This document shows positions 16,943-25,074 of a stretch of DNA of 33,446 bases, in pieces (positions within the stretch are counted from its first letter, which is position 1; every line of letters starts with the position of its first letter). The stretch is from Rikenellaceae bacterium (GTDB lineage Bacteria; Bacteroidota; Bacteroidia; Bacteroidales; Rikenellaceae). The stretch spans positions 1 to 33,446 of the forward strand of contig JAFQJK010000051.1 of the NCBI GenBank assembly GCA_017415005.1. The letters run 5' to 3'. The notes under the pieces were generated by a model. That model had not been told where the DNA came from. It saw only the letters and a list, made by a program, of their open reading frames with translations, and ran no database searches. The translations under genes were made by a program, and so were the position numbers.

Positions 16943-18584
16943 GACCGGTTGTATCGAGGGATGGCAGCCCCGGCGTTTCGAGGGCCCGGAGCATCACGTT
17001 GTCGATCGTATAGATATTGGCATAGAAACCGACATCGTCGAGCTTCGTATTACGCCCGATATAGGCCCTGAGCTGGGCCGTCAGCAGGTTGCGCGAGCGG
17101 TCGATCTGCGAGGCCCGCGGCGCTACGCCCCTGCGCGCGGCATAGGCGACGAAATCGTCGAGCAGGCGCGTATCGGCATCGAGCAGCGCCTGAAGCTCAG
17201 GCAGCGTCTGCACGGCATTGAGCGCGTCGCGGTGACGGTCGGCGTAGTCGATCGTATATTGGTACAGGATGTTCCGGCCCGTCACCTCGAGGAAATAGGG
17301 CGTCACGTCGGACGTGTCGGCCGGGACAAACACGTCGGGCATGATCCCGCCCCCGCCATAGACCACGCGGCCGCCCGGCGTCTCATAGCGCAGGCTGTCG
17401 TCGAACCGGATGCTGTCGGCCGAAAAGAGCTCGCTGTGGCGCATGCGGTTGGCTATATCGCTGCGGTAGCCCTCCTCGTCGCCCGGCACATAGGGCTTCT
17501 GGATGCAGCGGCCCGTGGGCGTATAGTAACGCGCGATGGTCAGCCGCATGGCCGAGCCGTCGGAGAACGGGAACTGCTGCTGCACGAGGCCCTTGCCGAA
17601 CGAGCGGCGGCCGATGATCGTCCCCCGGTCGTTATCCTGGATGGCGCCCGCCAGGATCTCGCTCGACGAGGCACTCCCCTCGTCGATCAGGATATCGAGC
17701 TCGAGGTCCTGATAGCGGCCCGTGCCGTCGCTGTACTCGACCGCCCGCTTCCTGAAGCGGTCCTCGGTATAGACGATCAGCTTGTCGGCCGGCAGGAACT
17801 CGTTGGCGATCAGGATCGCCTGGTCGAGAAAGCCCCCGGTATTGCCCCGCAGGTCGAAGATCAGCCTGCGCATACCCTCGCCGCGCAGCGCGGCCAGCGC
17901 CTCCGATATCTCCTTGTGCGAGTTACGCGAAAAGGCGGTCAGCTTGAGATAGCCCACCCCGGGCGCGAGCATGAAGGCCGCATCGATACTCTTGATCGGG
18001 ATCACGCCGCGCGTGACGGTGATCGGCACGAGCTCCCGCACGCCACGGCGCTCGAGGCCGAGCTTCACCTCCGTGCCGCGCGGTCCGCGAAGGCGCTTCA
18101 TCACGTTGTCCTGCCCGAACCTGACGCCGGCCACCAGCGAGTCGTCGATCGTGATGATACGGTCGCCGTTGAGCACGCCGGCCCTGGCGCTCGGGCCGCC
18201 CGAGATCACATTGAGCACGATCACCGTATCGGTGGCCATGTTGAACATCACGCCGATACCGTCGAACTCGCCGTCGAGCGCCTCGTTGGCCTGCGCCATG
18301 TTATCGACCGGAATGTAGACCGAGTGCGGGTCGAGCTCTTCGAGCAGCATGGGGATCACCTGCTCGGTGATCGAGTCGGTCGAGACGGGATCGACATAGA
18401 GCGTATTGATGAGCTGCATCACCTTGGTCAGCTTGGCTCCCCCGGCACCGAGCGCGCGCTCCGGGACCGAAGAGCCGGGAACGGCCGTACGCGGCACGAG
18501 AAACATGCCCAGCACGGCTCCCGCCGCCAGGCAGACCGCAACGATCAGCGGCAACAGGATGGTAAACTTACTGTTCTTATACAT
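16923..18584 (-). CDS. S41-family C-terminal processing peptidase (CtpA/Prc-like)
   Basis: A 553-residue serine protease anchored by an N-terminal helix (FTILLPLIVAVCLAAGAVLGMFLV, 7-30). A PDZ domain spans about residues 90-190 (GIGVMFNMATDTVIVLNVISGGPSARAGVLNGDRI). The peptidase core has GYLKLTAFS, LIFDLRGNTGGFLDQA and DEGSASSSEILAGAIQDNDRG. By the 25-residue spacing known in CtpA and Prc, the catalytic pair is S306 in GSAS and K331 in RSFGKG. The C-terminal 150 residues are a helical extension common in Bacteroidota members. It would trim or degrade periplasmic proteins at their C-termini. No promoter box is clear before it, so it may be transcribed from the DUF3078-like gene 95 bp upstream. 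A small membrane ORF overlaps its 3' end. Confidence 0.93.
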   Translation of the reverse strand: MYKNSKFTILLPLIVAVCLAAGAVLGMFLVPRTAVPGSSVPERALGAGGAKLTKVMQLINTLYVDPVSTDSITEQVIPMLLEELDPHSVYIPVDNMAQANEALDGEFDGIGVMFNMATDTVIVLNVISGGPSARAGVLNGDRIITIDDSLVAGVRFGQDNVMKRLRGPRGTEVKLGLERRGVRELVPITVTRGVIPIKSIDAAFMLAPGVGYLKLTAFSRNSHKEISEALAALRGEGMRRLIFDLRGNTGGFLDQAILIANEFLPADKLIVYTEDRFRKRAVEYSDGTGRYQDLELDILIDEGSASSSEILAGAIQDNDRGTIIGRRSFGKGLVQQQFPFSDGSAMRLTIARYYTPTGRCIQKPYVPGDEEGYRSDIANRMRHSELFSADSIRFDDSLRYETPGGRVVYGGGGIMPDVFVPADTSDVTPYFLEVTGRNILYQYTIDYADRHRDALNAVQTLPELQALLDADTRLLDDFVAYAARRGVAPRASQIDRSRNLLTAQLRAYIGRNTKLDDVGFYANIYTIDNVMLRALETPGLPSLDTTGHGHEEE

Positions 18585-18679
18585 ATACAGTTCCTTGATT
18601 TCAATGATCGCGCGGCCCGGCGGGCCGCAATAAACCAGAACGCGCCGCCAAAGCAGGTTATTGCCGCTGCCGCGTCAAC

Positions 18680-19660
18680 TTACTTGTTTTTGTAGTGGAG
18701 ATCGAACCCGAGCGTGAAGGAATACTGGAACCGCCACTTGGAATCGCTCTTGGTCGGAGCGTTACGGTCGTAGAAAGTCGCCAGGTAAAAGGTCATTTTC
18801 AGGTATTTCACAATATTCATCTCCAGTGAGTTATTCCAGAAGAACGTCGGGTCGCGGTCGAGCTCCCAGTCGAAGAAGAACTCGCTGTCGGTCCAATAAC
18901 GAAAACGGTTCTTGGCAAACCGCTTCTCGAACTCGATGCGGAGCTTGCCGCCCAGCGACGCATAGCCCTGATGCCCCGCCGGAACGCCGTACCGCCCCAG
19001 CTTCGAGACCTTCTTATTGAGCATCAGCGTCCAACGGCCGACGGCAGGCGAGAAGATGATCTTGGGCCACTTACCCGGCCTCTGATAGATAATACCGGGC
19101 GATATATCGAAATAGCCCGGGGCCATGATCGCCGAGGTCAGCGTTCCGCCCCCGTCGAACCCCTGAGAGAACTGGGATGAGAGCGCCGTCGAGCCGGCAT
19201 AGGACCAGCTCTTGGCAAACCGCCAGCTCAGGTCGAGGTTGTGGCGGAACCAGTCCTCGCTCCGGAACCACTTCTCGGTATTGATGTTGAACGCATAGGC
19301 CCCCTCGAAACGCGAGTTGAGCGTGAACTTGTTCTTCGTATGGATATGCCGGTGGAACAGGTAAGCCCGCATGTAAAACGTGTTCTGCTGGTTGGGGTTG
19401 TTGGTATACTGGTTGAGCGAGAGCGAGATCACCGGATGGACCTCCACGTAGTTCTGCTCCTTGAAGACCCGCTTGCGCTCGGCACGGGCGAACGCCGCAT
19501 TGTAGTAGTCGTTGCGCTCGAGCGGCCGCACCCTGATCCCTGCGTCGCGAAGGCGCGTCTCGGACTCGTCGCTGCTGATGTTGGAGATCGAGAACTGAGC
19601 CGCCGCTCCCGGCCCGAAAAACAGGAACACGAAAAACAACAGGTATCTCAGTGGTTTCAT
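18680..19660 (-). CDS. DUF3078-like outer-membrane beta-barrel protein
   Basis: A 326-residue exported protein. I chose the ATG at 19660 because MKPLRYLLFFVFLFFGPGAAAQ is a clean signal peptide and it follows the promoter at 19702-19734; an in-frame ATG at 19738 lies upstream of that promoter. The mature part alternates aromatic and polar residues in many short beta strands (FTLNSRFEGAYAFNI, FRHNLDLSWRFAKSW, RFQYSFTLGFDLHYK), typical of a barrel. The central SSQFSQGFDGGG...APGYFDISPGIIY stretch resembles the Bacteroidota family DUF3078, a call made from memory of its pattern. Function is unknown. It is transcribed towards the S41 protease and may share its transcript. A perfect GC inverted repeat (18612-18628) lies in the 95-bp gap between them. 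Confidence 0.7.
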   Translation of the reverse strand: MKPLRYLLFFVFLFFGPGAAAQFSISNISSDESETRLRDAGIRVRPLERNDYYNAAFARAERKRVFKEQNYVEVHPVISLSLNQYTNNPNQQNTFYMRAYLFHRHIHTKNKFTLNSRFEGAYAFNINTEKWFRSEDWFRHNLDLSWRFAKSWSYAGSTALSSQFSQGFDGGGTLTSAIMAPGYFDISPGIIYQRPGKWPKIIFSPAVGRWTLMLNKKVSKLGRYGVPAGHQGYASLGGKLRIEFEKRFAKNRFRYWTDSEFFFDWELDRDPTFFWNNSLEMNIVKYLKMTFYLATFYDRNAPTKSDSKWRFQYSFTLGFDLHYKNK

Positions 19661-19701
19661 TTTTGCAGGTGTTTTAGCACGATGCAGCGCAATCCGTCGG
19701 A

Positions 19702-19734
19702 CAAAGTTAGCATTATTTCGTTTGGTCCGCCCAA
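19702..19734 (-). promoter_or_regulatory. Promoter of the DUF3078-like gene
   Basis: On the minus strand TTG (19732-19734) is followed after 22 nt by TAACTTTG (19702-19709), a full -33/-7 pair. It ends about 40 nt before the chosen start at 19660 and thereby supports that start over the one at 19738. Confidence 0.65.
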
Positions 19735-19750
19735 TCATCCGCGCGGAATC

Positions 19751-19781
19751 TTGTCCTTTCGCGCGAAGAGTCGTAAATTTG
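19751..19781 (+). promoter_or_regulatory. Promoter of nfo
   Basis: TTG (19751-19753), 20 nt, then TAAATTTG (19774-19781): a textbook Bacteroidota promoter, 49 nt before the nfo start. It is back to back with the DUF3078-like gene promoter, only 17 nt apart, so the two may compete for RNA polymerase. Confidence 0.7.
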
Positions 19782-19830
19782 ACCGATCATATGCGGGCAC
19801 ACCTCATCTGAACATAAAACGGAGAACAGC

Positions 19831-20685
19831 ATGAAATATTTCGGAGCGCACGTCAGCGCGGCCGGCGGTGTCGAGAACGCGCCGCTCAACGCCGCAGCCA
19901 TCGGGGCCGGGGCCTTCGCCCTCTTCACCAAGAACCAGCGGCAGTGGGTCGCCGCACCGCTCAGCGCAGCGGGCATCGAGGCCTTCCGCGCGAACTGCGA
20001 GCGGCTGGGGTACGCCTCGCGGCACATCCTGCCCCACGACAGCTACCTGATCAACCTGGGGCACCCCGAAGAAGAGGCGCTCGAAAAGTCGCGCGCAGCC
20101 TTCCTCGACGAGATGCGCCGGTGCGAGCAGCTCGGCCTCTCGATGCTCAACTTCCACCCCGGAAGCCACCTGCAGCAGATCAGCGTCGACAAGTGCCTCG
20201 ACCGGATCGCCGAATCGATCAACATCGCGCTCGGCAAAACGCGGGGCGTGACGGCCGTGATCGAGAACACCGCCGGGCAGGGATCGAACGTGGGCCACCG
20301 CTTCGAACAGCTCGCCCGGATCATCGACCGGGTCGAGGACAAGAGCCGTGTGGGCGTCTGCATCGACACCTGCCACGCCTTTGCCGCCGGATACAACCTG
20401 AGCACGACGGAGGCCTGCGACCGGACATTCGCCGAGCTCGACCGCACCGTCGGCCTCGGATACCTGCGCGGCATGCACCTGAACGACTCGATGAAAGGGC
20501 TTGACAGCCACGTCGACCGCCACCAGAGCCTCGGCGAAGGCGCGCTGGGCATCACCGTCTTCCGGTACATTGCCGCCGACCCGCGGTTCGACGACCTGCC
20601 GCTCATCCTCGAGACACCGGATGAGAGCCGGTGGCCCGGAGAGATCGCCGAACTATACCGGCTGGCCGGGCAGAACAGGGAATAG
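19831..20685 (+). CDS. nfo: Endonuclease IV (AP endonuclease, deoxyribonuclease IV)
   Basis: A 284-residue trinuclear-zinc AP endonuclease of base excision repair. Every metal ligand of E. coli Nfo is present at the same residue number: H69, H109, E145, D179, H182, H216, D229, H231 and E261. They sit in [55 protein letters not shown] and ILETPD. It cleaves DNA 5' to abasic sites and can remove 3' blocking groups. It has its own promoter (19751-19781) and a likely terminator at 20711-20731, so it is a single-gene unit. The length is that of the E. coli enzyme. Confidence 0.97.
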   Translation: MKYFGAHVSAAGGVENAPLNAAAIGAGAFALFTKNQRQWVAAPLSAAGIEAFRANCERLGYASRHILPHDSYLINLGHPEEEALEKSRAAFLDEMRRCEQLGLSMLNFHPGSHLQQISVDKCLDRIAESINIALGKTRGVTAVIENTAGQGSNVGHRFEQLARIIDRVEDKSRVGVCIDTCHAFAAGYNLSTTEACDRTFAELDRTVGLGYLRGMHLNDSMKGLDSHVDRHQSLGEGALGITVFRYIAADPRFDDLPLILETPDESRWPGEIAELYRLAGQNRE

Positions 20686-20710
20686 GCCGACCGGGAAGGC
20701 AAACAAAACA

Positions 20711-20731
20711 GGAATTGCCGGTGGCAGTTCC
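20711..20731 (+). terminator. Likely intrinsic terminator of nfo
   Basis: A 9-bp stem (20711-20719 with 20723-20731, one G-T pair) with a 3-nt loop is followed by GCTTTTCG, 25 nt after the nfo stop. Confidence 0.6.
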
Positions 20732-20739
20732 CGCTTTTC

Positions 20740-21090
20740 GAACATACCGGGCAGCAAGCCCACCCCGGGTACATGCCGGCCGCACCGGATATTCTCACGG
20801 ATCCGGCCAGCCTGCCCGGGATATCCAGAGCCCACCTCGCGGATAAGCCTTACGGAACCCGAGGAAACAGCATACAGCTGTCCAAGGCCCCACACAGGAA
20901 AACCCGGAAAACCCGAAAGAATCGAAATGACGGGAGCCGAAACGATGGCCAGAAGAAGGGGAGGAAAATAATTAGTCCTTCCCTTTTTTCATATTGGAAT
21001 ATCGCTACCGTGTAACCTAAAATCACCCGGATAGATGCAATAGAAACATCCCAAGAACCATTTTCGTCCCTATTTACGTTCCCGGAAAAA
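20740..21090. other. Intergenic region with no supported gene
   Basis: About 350 bp between the nfo and tRNA terminators. Short open frames exist on both strands but none has a signal peptide, domain or plausible start region. I see no repeat, RNA gene or mobile-element end. Confidence 0.6.
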
Positions 21091-21094
21091 AGAT

Positions 21095-21128
21095 AAATCC
21101 CTGACAATCATAAGATTATCAGGGATTT
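21095..21128 (-). terminator. Intrinsic terminator after tRNA-Gln
   Basis: A 10-bp perfect outer stem (21095-21104 with 21119-21128) with four more inner pairs. On the minus strand it is followed by ATCTTTTTT. It begins four nt past the tRNA 3' end. The T-run on the plus side means it may also work in the other direction. Confidence 0.85.
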
Positions 21129-21131
21129 TTG

Positions 21132-21202
21132 TTGACCCACCTGGACTCGAACCAAGAAAGGCAGAACCAGAATCTGCAGTGTTACCATTACACCATGGGT
21201 CA
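21132..21202 (-). tRNA. tRNA-Gln (anticodon CUG)
   Basis: The minus strand folds as a full cloverleaf: acceptor arms TGACCCA/TGGGTCA (7 bp), a D arm around GTGTAATGGTAACAC, anticodon stem GCAGA/TCTGC with loop TTCTGGT giving anticodon CTG, and a T arm CTTGG/CCAGG with loop TTCGAGT. The discriminator base is A and the CCA end is not encoded. The U1-A72 acceptor pair is typical for tRNA-Gln. It reads CAG codons. It has its own promoter and terminator. Confidence 0.95.
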
Positions 21203-21214
21203 ATCTTGATGGCA

Positions 21215-21244
21215 CAAAAGTACGACAAAAAATTTTCTCTGCAA
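21215..21244 (-). promoter_or_regulatory. Promoter of tRNA-Gln
   Basis: On the minus strand TTG (21242-21244, within TTTG), 19 nt, then TACTTTTG (21215-21222). This is a full -33/-7 match placed 12 nt before the tRNA 5' end, in a strongly AT-rich patch. Confidence 0.75.
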
Positions 21245-21289
21245 ATTTTTTGCGCAAAAATTTTAGCAGGCCGGGGTGTTCCGGGGCAG

Positions 21290-21660
21290 GACGGCGGGGA
21301 CGGACCGGCCCCGCTCGCATATGCAGGCGAAGTCCCCGCCCTGAGGATCAAAGGCATGCCTCATAGCGCAGCATCCGGACCGCAGCACGGACCTTGCCCC
21401 CCCTGGACCCGGGCAAGAAGCATCGGACATGCAGCCCGGCCGTATCGGAACAAACGGCAGGAAACTGCACGGCAAGCCTGCGGGCAAGCCCCGCCGCGGG
21501 TACACGGCACGCGCAGCCGGGCAACAAAACGCGGCAGCGCCTCACCATACGGCCGACGTGCAGCCTCCCGCGGAACGCGGACAGCACATGCCGGACAGGA
21601 AAAGGAGGGACGCAGGCCGATAGATTTTCCCGCCGTCGCTGCAGGATTCCGAATGGAATT
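21290..21660. other. Intergenic region with no supported gene
   Basis: About 370 bp of GC-rich sequence between the tRNA promoter and the M16 protease promoter. Open frames on both strands have Arg/Pro/Ala-rich composition typical of out-of-frame GC-rich DNA. I see no repeat or RNA fold that I can support. Confidence 0.6.
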
Positions 21661-21662
21661 GA

Positions 21663-21670
21663 TACTTTTG
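21663..21670 (+). promoter_or_regulatory. -7 box of the M16 protease gene
   Basis: TACTTTTG is a perfect TAnnTTTG match in an AT-rich patch, 58 nt before the chosen start at 21729 (16 nt before the alternative at 21687). No clear -33 TTG is seen. Confidence 0.55.
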
Positions 21671-21728
21671 TATAAATTTACACGTTGTGAAAAAACACGG
21701 AAAAAATTTAAACCAGAACGAACCAGAT

Positions 21729-24572
21729 ATGAAGATTTCGCTGAAGCAGCTGTGCTGTGCCGTCGGGGCGGGCGCAGTGATGATGGGCTGTGCCTCGGGA
21801 GATAAAAAAGAGGTGACCCTTGACTTTGAGAAATTCACGCTCGGCAACGGCATGAACGTCGTACTGCAGCCCGACCACTCGGACCCCGTGGTGGCGGTGG
21901 CCATCCAGTACCACGTCGGGTCGGCCCGCGAAAAAACGGGCAAGACCGGCTTCGCCCACTTCTTCGAACATATGCTGTTCCAGCGCTCGGAGAACCTGCC
22001 GCGCAACGCCTTCTTCGAGAAGATCTCGGGCCTGGGCGGCGAGTTCAACGGCGGAACGGGCAACGACGGGACCATCTACCACGAGATCGTCCCGAAGGAC
22101 GCGCTCGAAAAGGTGCTCTGGATGGAGTCGGACCGCATGGGCTACTTCATCAACACCGTGACCCAGCGCGGGCTGGAGCGCGAGATCGACGTCGTGTCGA
22201 ACGAAAAACGCCAGATGTACGACAACCGCCCGTACGGCCACCTGATGCCGGTCATCGCGCGCTATCTCTACCCTGCCGGACATCCCTACAGCTGGACCGT
22301 GATCGGCGAGCTGGCCGACCTGCGCAGCGCCACGCTCGACGACGTGAAGGAGTTCTACCATACGTATTACGTGCCCAACAATGCAACGCTCGTCATCTCG
22401 GGCGATTTCGAGCCGGAAAAGGCGCGAACGATGGTCGAAAAGTATTTCGGCGAAATCAAACGCGGGGCCGATGTGCCGAAGATGGACCCGATGCCGGCCA
22501 CGCTCGCCGAAGACGTGAAGGTCGTGCATGAGGACAACTATGCCACGATGCCGATGCTGACCCTCGTGTGGCCCGCCGTCGAGAACTACCATCCGGACGA
22601 CTGCGCCATCGACCTGATGACCTCGCTGCTGGCCGAGGGCAAGGACTCGCCCCTCTACCGCGTGATCGTCGAGGAGCGGAAGCTCGCCCCCGAGGTGTCG
22701 ATGTTCTACTACCCGCAGGAGCTCGCCGGCAGCGTGATGCTGATGATCCCGGCCTATGAGGGCGTCAACCTGAACGACGTCTACGCCGCCGTGGGCGAGG
22801 CGTTCGAGCGTTTCGACAACACGGGCGCCGACGCCGAAACCCTCGAGAGCCTCAAGGCCCTGCACGAGGTGAGCACATACGACCGCCTGTCGGGCGTGTA
22901 CGAGCGGGCACAGAGCATGGCGAACAGCGACGTGTTCACCGGAGAGCCCGACCGCGCGCTCACCGAGCTGAAGCGGACACAGGCCGTCACGACCGGCGAC
23001 GTGCGCCGCGTTTTCGACCGGTATATCAAGGACAAGCACCTGGTGGCGGCCAGTTTCGTCCCCAAGGGACAGCCCGGGCTGGCGCTCGAGGGCTCGAAGC
23101 CGGCCGTAGTGGTCGAGGAGAGCGTCGACGAGCAGCAAATGAACTCGGAAGGCGGCGAGATCGTCGATGAAGACGACTACGAGCGCACGCCCTCGGCCAT
23201 CGACCGCGCGCAGGAGCCCGCGCTCGACGGCGGGATGCCGCTGCTCAAGACCCCTGAGATATGGAGCTCGGAGCAGCCCAACGGGCTCATGGTCTACGGC
23301 ATCACCAACAACGAGATGCCCTACGTGCAGTTCGCCCTGGTGATGAAGGGCGGCATGCTCTACGACGACCCGCAGAAGGTCGGCGTGGCCAACCTCTACG
23401 CATCGCTGCTGCTCGAAGGGACGAAGGACAAGACCCCGGCCCAGTTGCAGAAGGCTTTCCGCCGCCTGGGCGCCAACGTGCAGTGCTATGCGGCCGCCGA
23501 GTACATCGCCATCGAGGGGAGCTGCCTCTCGCGCAACCTGCCGGCCGTGATGAAGCTAATCGACGAGGTACTGACCGAGCCGCGCTTCGACGCCGACCAG
23601 TTCGTCCTGGCCAAGCAGCAGACGCTCACCGATATCCGCCAGCAACAGGTGCGCCCCACGGCGATCGCCGCCGTCGCCGCGCAGAAGCTGCTCTACGGTC
23701 CGGGCAACATCCTCTCGAACCGCGTGAGCGGCGACGAGGCGAGCGTCGAGCAGATCACGCTCGACGACCTCCGGGCCTACCACGACCGGTATATCTCGCC
23801 GTCGGCATCGGCCATCCACTTCGCCGGCATGCTGACCGAGCCCGAGGCCGTCAGCGCCATCCGCCCGCTGGTCCACAACTGGCCGGACAAGGAGGTCCCC
23901 GAGCTCACACCCGGCGAGGAGCAGACGCTGATCGACCCCCGCGACCGCATCTTCTTCGTCGACTATCCCGGCGCCCAGCAATCGTATGTAATGGCCGCAC
24001 GGCGCGCGATGCCCGTCGGCAGTCCCGACTACTACCCGGCGCGGATCGTCAACTACAAGCTCGGCGAGAGCACCGAGGGACGCCTGTTCAACGAACTCCG
24101 GCTCAAGCGCGGCTACACCTACGGCGCTTACTCGCGGCTCAACAGCGGGCGGTTCAAGGATATGTTCGTCGCAGCGGGCAACATGCAGTCGAGCGTGACG
24201 AAAGAGTCGGTCGACGTGCTGCGCGACATCCTGGCCAACTACGGCGCGACATACACCCAGGAGGACCTCGACGCGACGCGCACGGCCCTTATCCGCAGCA
24301 ATGCCGGGGCTTTCGAGACCCCCAAGGCGCTGGTCGGCATGCTGGCCGGCATCACCGAGTACGACCTGCCGGCCGACTACGTGAAGCAGCGCGAGGATGT
24401 GCTCCGCGAGCTGCCGCTCGGCGAGGCGAAGCGCGTGATCGGCGACTACCTGGGCGAGAACGAGATGCTCTATATCGTCGTGGGCGACGCGAAGAGCCAG
24501 CTCCCGCGCCTGCAGGGCGCCGGGCTCGGCGAGCCGGTCGTCCTCGACCGAAAAGGCGACCGGATGAAATAA
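21729..24572 (+). CDS. M16-family zinc metallopeptidase lipoprotein (pitrilysin/insulinase-like, two-domain)
   Basis: A 947-residue periplasmic or outer-membrane-anchored peptidase. I chose the ATG at 21729 because MKISLKQLCCAVGAGAVMMGC forms a lipoprotein signal with Cys21 as the lipid site; an in-frame ATG at 21687 would add 14 polar residues. The inverted zinc motif HFFEH is at residues 77-81, with the third ligand probably E159 in NEKRQ. The first M16 unit covers about 30-470. The second half (about 510-930) repeats the fold (LYASLLLEGTKDKTPAQLQKAFRRLG) without an HxxEH motif and is presumably the structural half that closes the chamber. A linker near 475-500 is acidic. It likely degrades peptides in the envelope. 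The gene is monocistronic, ended by the stem at 24603-24630. Confidence 0.92.
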   Translation: MKISLKQLCCAVGAGAVMMGCASGDKKEVTLDFEKFTLGNGMNVVLQPDHSDPVVAVAIQYHVGSAREKTGKTGFAHFFEHMLFQRSENLPRNAFFEKISGLGGEFNGGTGNDGTIYHEIVPKDALEKVLWMESDRMGYFINTVTQRGLEREIDVVSNEKRQMYDNRPYGHLMPVIARYLYPAGHPYSWTVIGELADLRSATLDDVKEFYHTYYVPNNATLVISGDFEPEKARTMVEKYFGEIKRGADVPKMDPMPATLAEDVKVVHEDNYATMPMLTLVWPAVENYHPDDCAIDLMTSLLAEGKDSPLYRVIVEERKLAPEVSMFYYPQELAGSVMLMIPAYEGVNLNDVYAAVGEAFERFDNTGADAETLESLKALHEVSTYDRLSGVYERAQSMANSDVFTGEPDRALTELKRTQAVTTGDVRRVFDRYIKDKHLVAASFVPKGQPGLALEGSKPAVVVEESVDEQQMNSEGGEIVDEDDYERTPSAIDRAQEPALDGGMPLLKTPEIWSSEQPNGLMVYGITNNEMPYVQFALVMKGGMLYDDPQKVGVANLYASLLLEGTKDKTPAQLQKAFRRLGANVQCYAAAEYIAIEGSCLSRNLPAVMKLIDEVLTEPRFDADQFVLAKQQTLTDIRQQQVRPTAIAAVAAQKLLYGPGNILSNRVSGDEASVEQITLDDLRAYHDRYISPSASAIHFAGMLTEPEAVSAIRPLVHNWPDKEVPELTPGEEQTLIDPRDRIFFVDYPGAQQSYVMAARRAMPVGSPDYYPARIVNYKLGESTEGRLFNELRLKRGYTYGAYSRLNSGRFKDMFVAAGNMQSSVTKESVDVLRDILANYGATYTQEDLDATRTALIRSNAGAFETPKALVGMLAGITEYDLPADYVKQREDVLRELPLGEAKRVIGDYLGENEMLYIVVGDAKSQLPRLQGAGLGEPVVLDRKGDRMK

Positions 24573-24602
24573 TCGGAGCCACAGGCCCGGCCTTCGAACG
24601 AC

Positions 24603-24630
24603 AAAGCCGCCCCCGATCGGGGGCGGCTTT
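24603..24630 (+). terminator. Terminator-like stem after the M16 protease
   Basis: A perfect 12-bp stem (24603-24614 with 24619-24630, extended by one more C-G pair outside) around a GATC loop, 30 nt after the stop codon. The T-run is short (CTTTG), so termination strength is uncertain. Confidence 0.7.
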
Positions 24631-24631
24631 G

Positions 24632-25000
24632 CTGCTACCGGTCGTGACGGCCGCCGTAGAACGGCGCCCCCACCCCGCACGCCCGCGCCACAGTACAGCG
24701 GGAACGGCATGACCGGTCGCATCGCCGGGCACGGACCGGAAGGACAGGCGAGGCACCAGCCTATCTTCACCTATCCGGAATCCCCGGATCGCCGGGTACC
24801 GGGCCTGTACAGGCCCGGCATGCCACACAGAACGGATCGAAAGCGATCGGAGAGATCAGGTATCCGCCGCAGCCGTACGCAGAAAAACCGATCCTCCGGG
24901 CCTCCGGGATCGCCATCCCCAGGCATTCCCCACATACAGGGCGCGGGCAAGCGGCGTAACCCACGGCAGGCCAGCCGGGAAGCCGCAGGCAAAGAGACAA
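24632..25000. other. Intergenic region between converging genes, with a 20-bp perfect palindrome
   Basis: No gene is supported here. A perfect 20-bp palindrome, CCGGGCCT-GTAC-AGGCCCGG, lies at 24799-24818. Short open frames on both strands are compositional shadows. Confidence 0.6.
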
Positions 25001-25029
25001 AGAGCCAGCGGCCTTTACCGCTTGGCTCT
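25001..25029 (-). terminator. Intrinsic terminator of the TonB receptor/lipoprotein operon
   Basis: An 11-12 bp stem (25001-25011 with 25018-25029, one bulged base) with a 6-nt loop. Read on the minus strand it ends in a CTCT/TTGTCTCTTT tract, about 45 nt after the lipoprotein stop. Confidence 0.65.
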
Positions 25030-25074
25030 GCTGAAACAATAGGTCACGGAGAGGCCTTAGCCAGATACGTCGTC

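Noticed and set aside
20740-21660. Mobile element or prophage attachment site next to tRNA-Gln
   Set aside because: No integrase or transposase gene, no direct repeat of the tRNA 3' end and no terminal inverted repeats are seen nearby.
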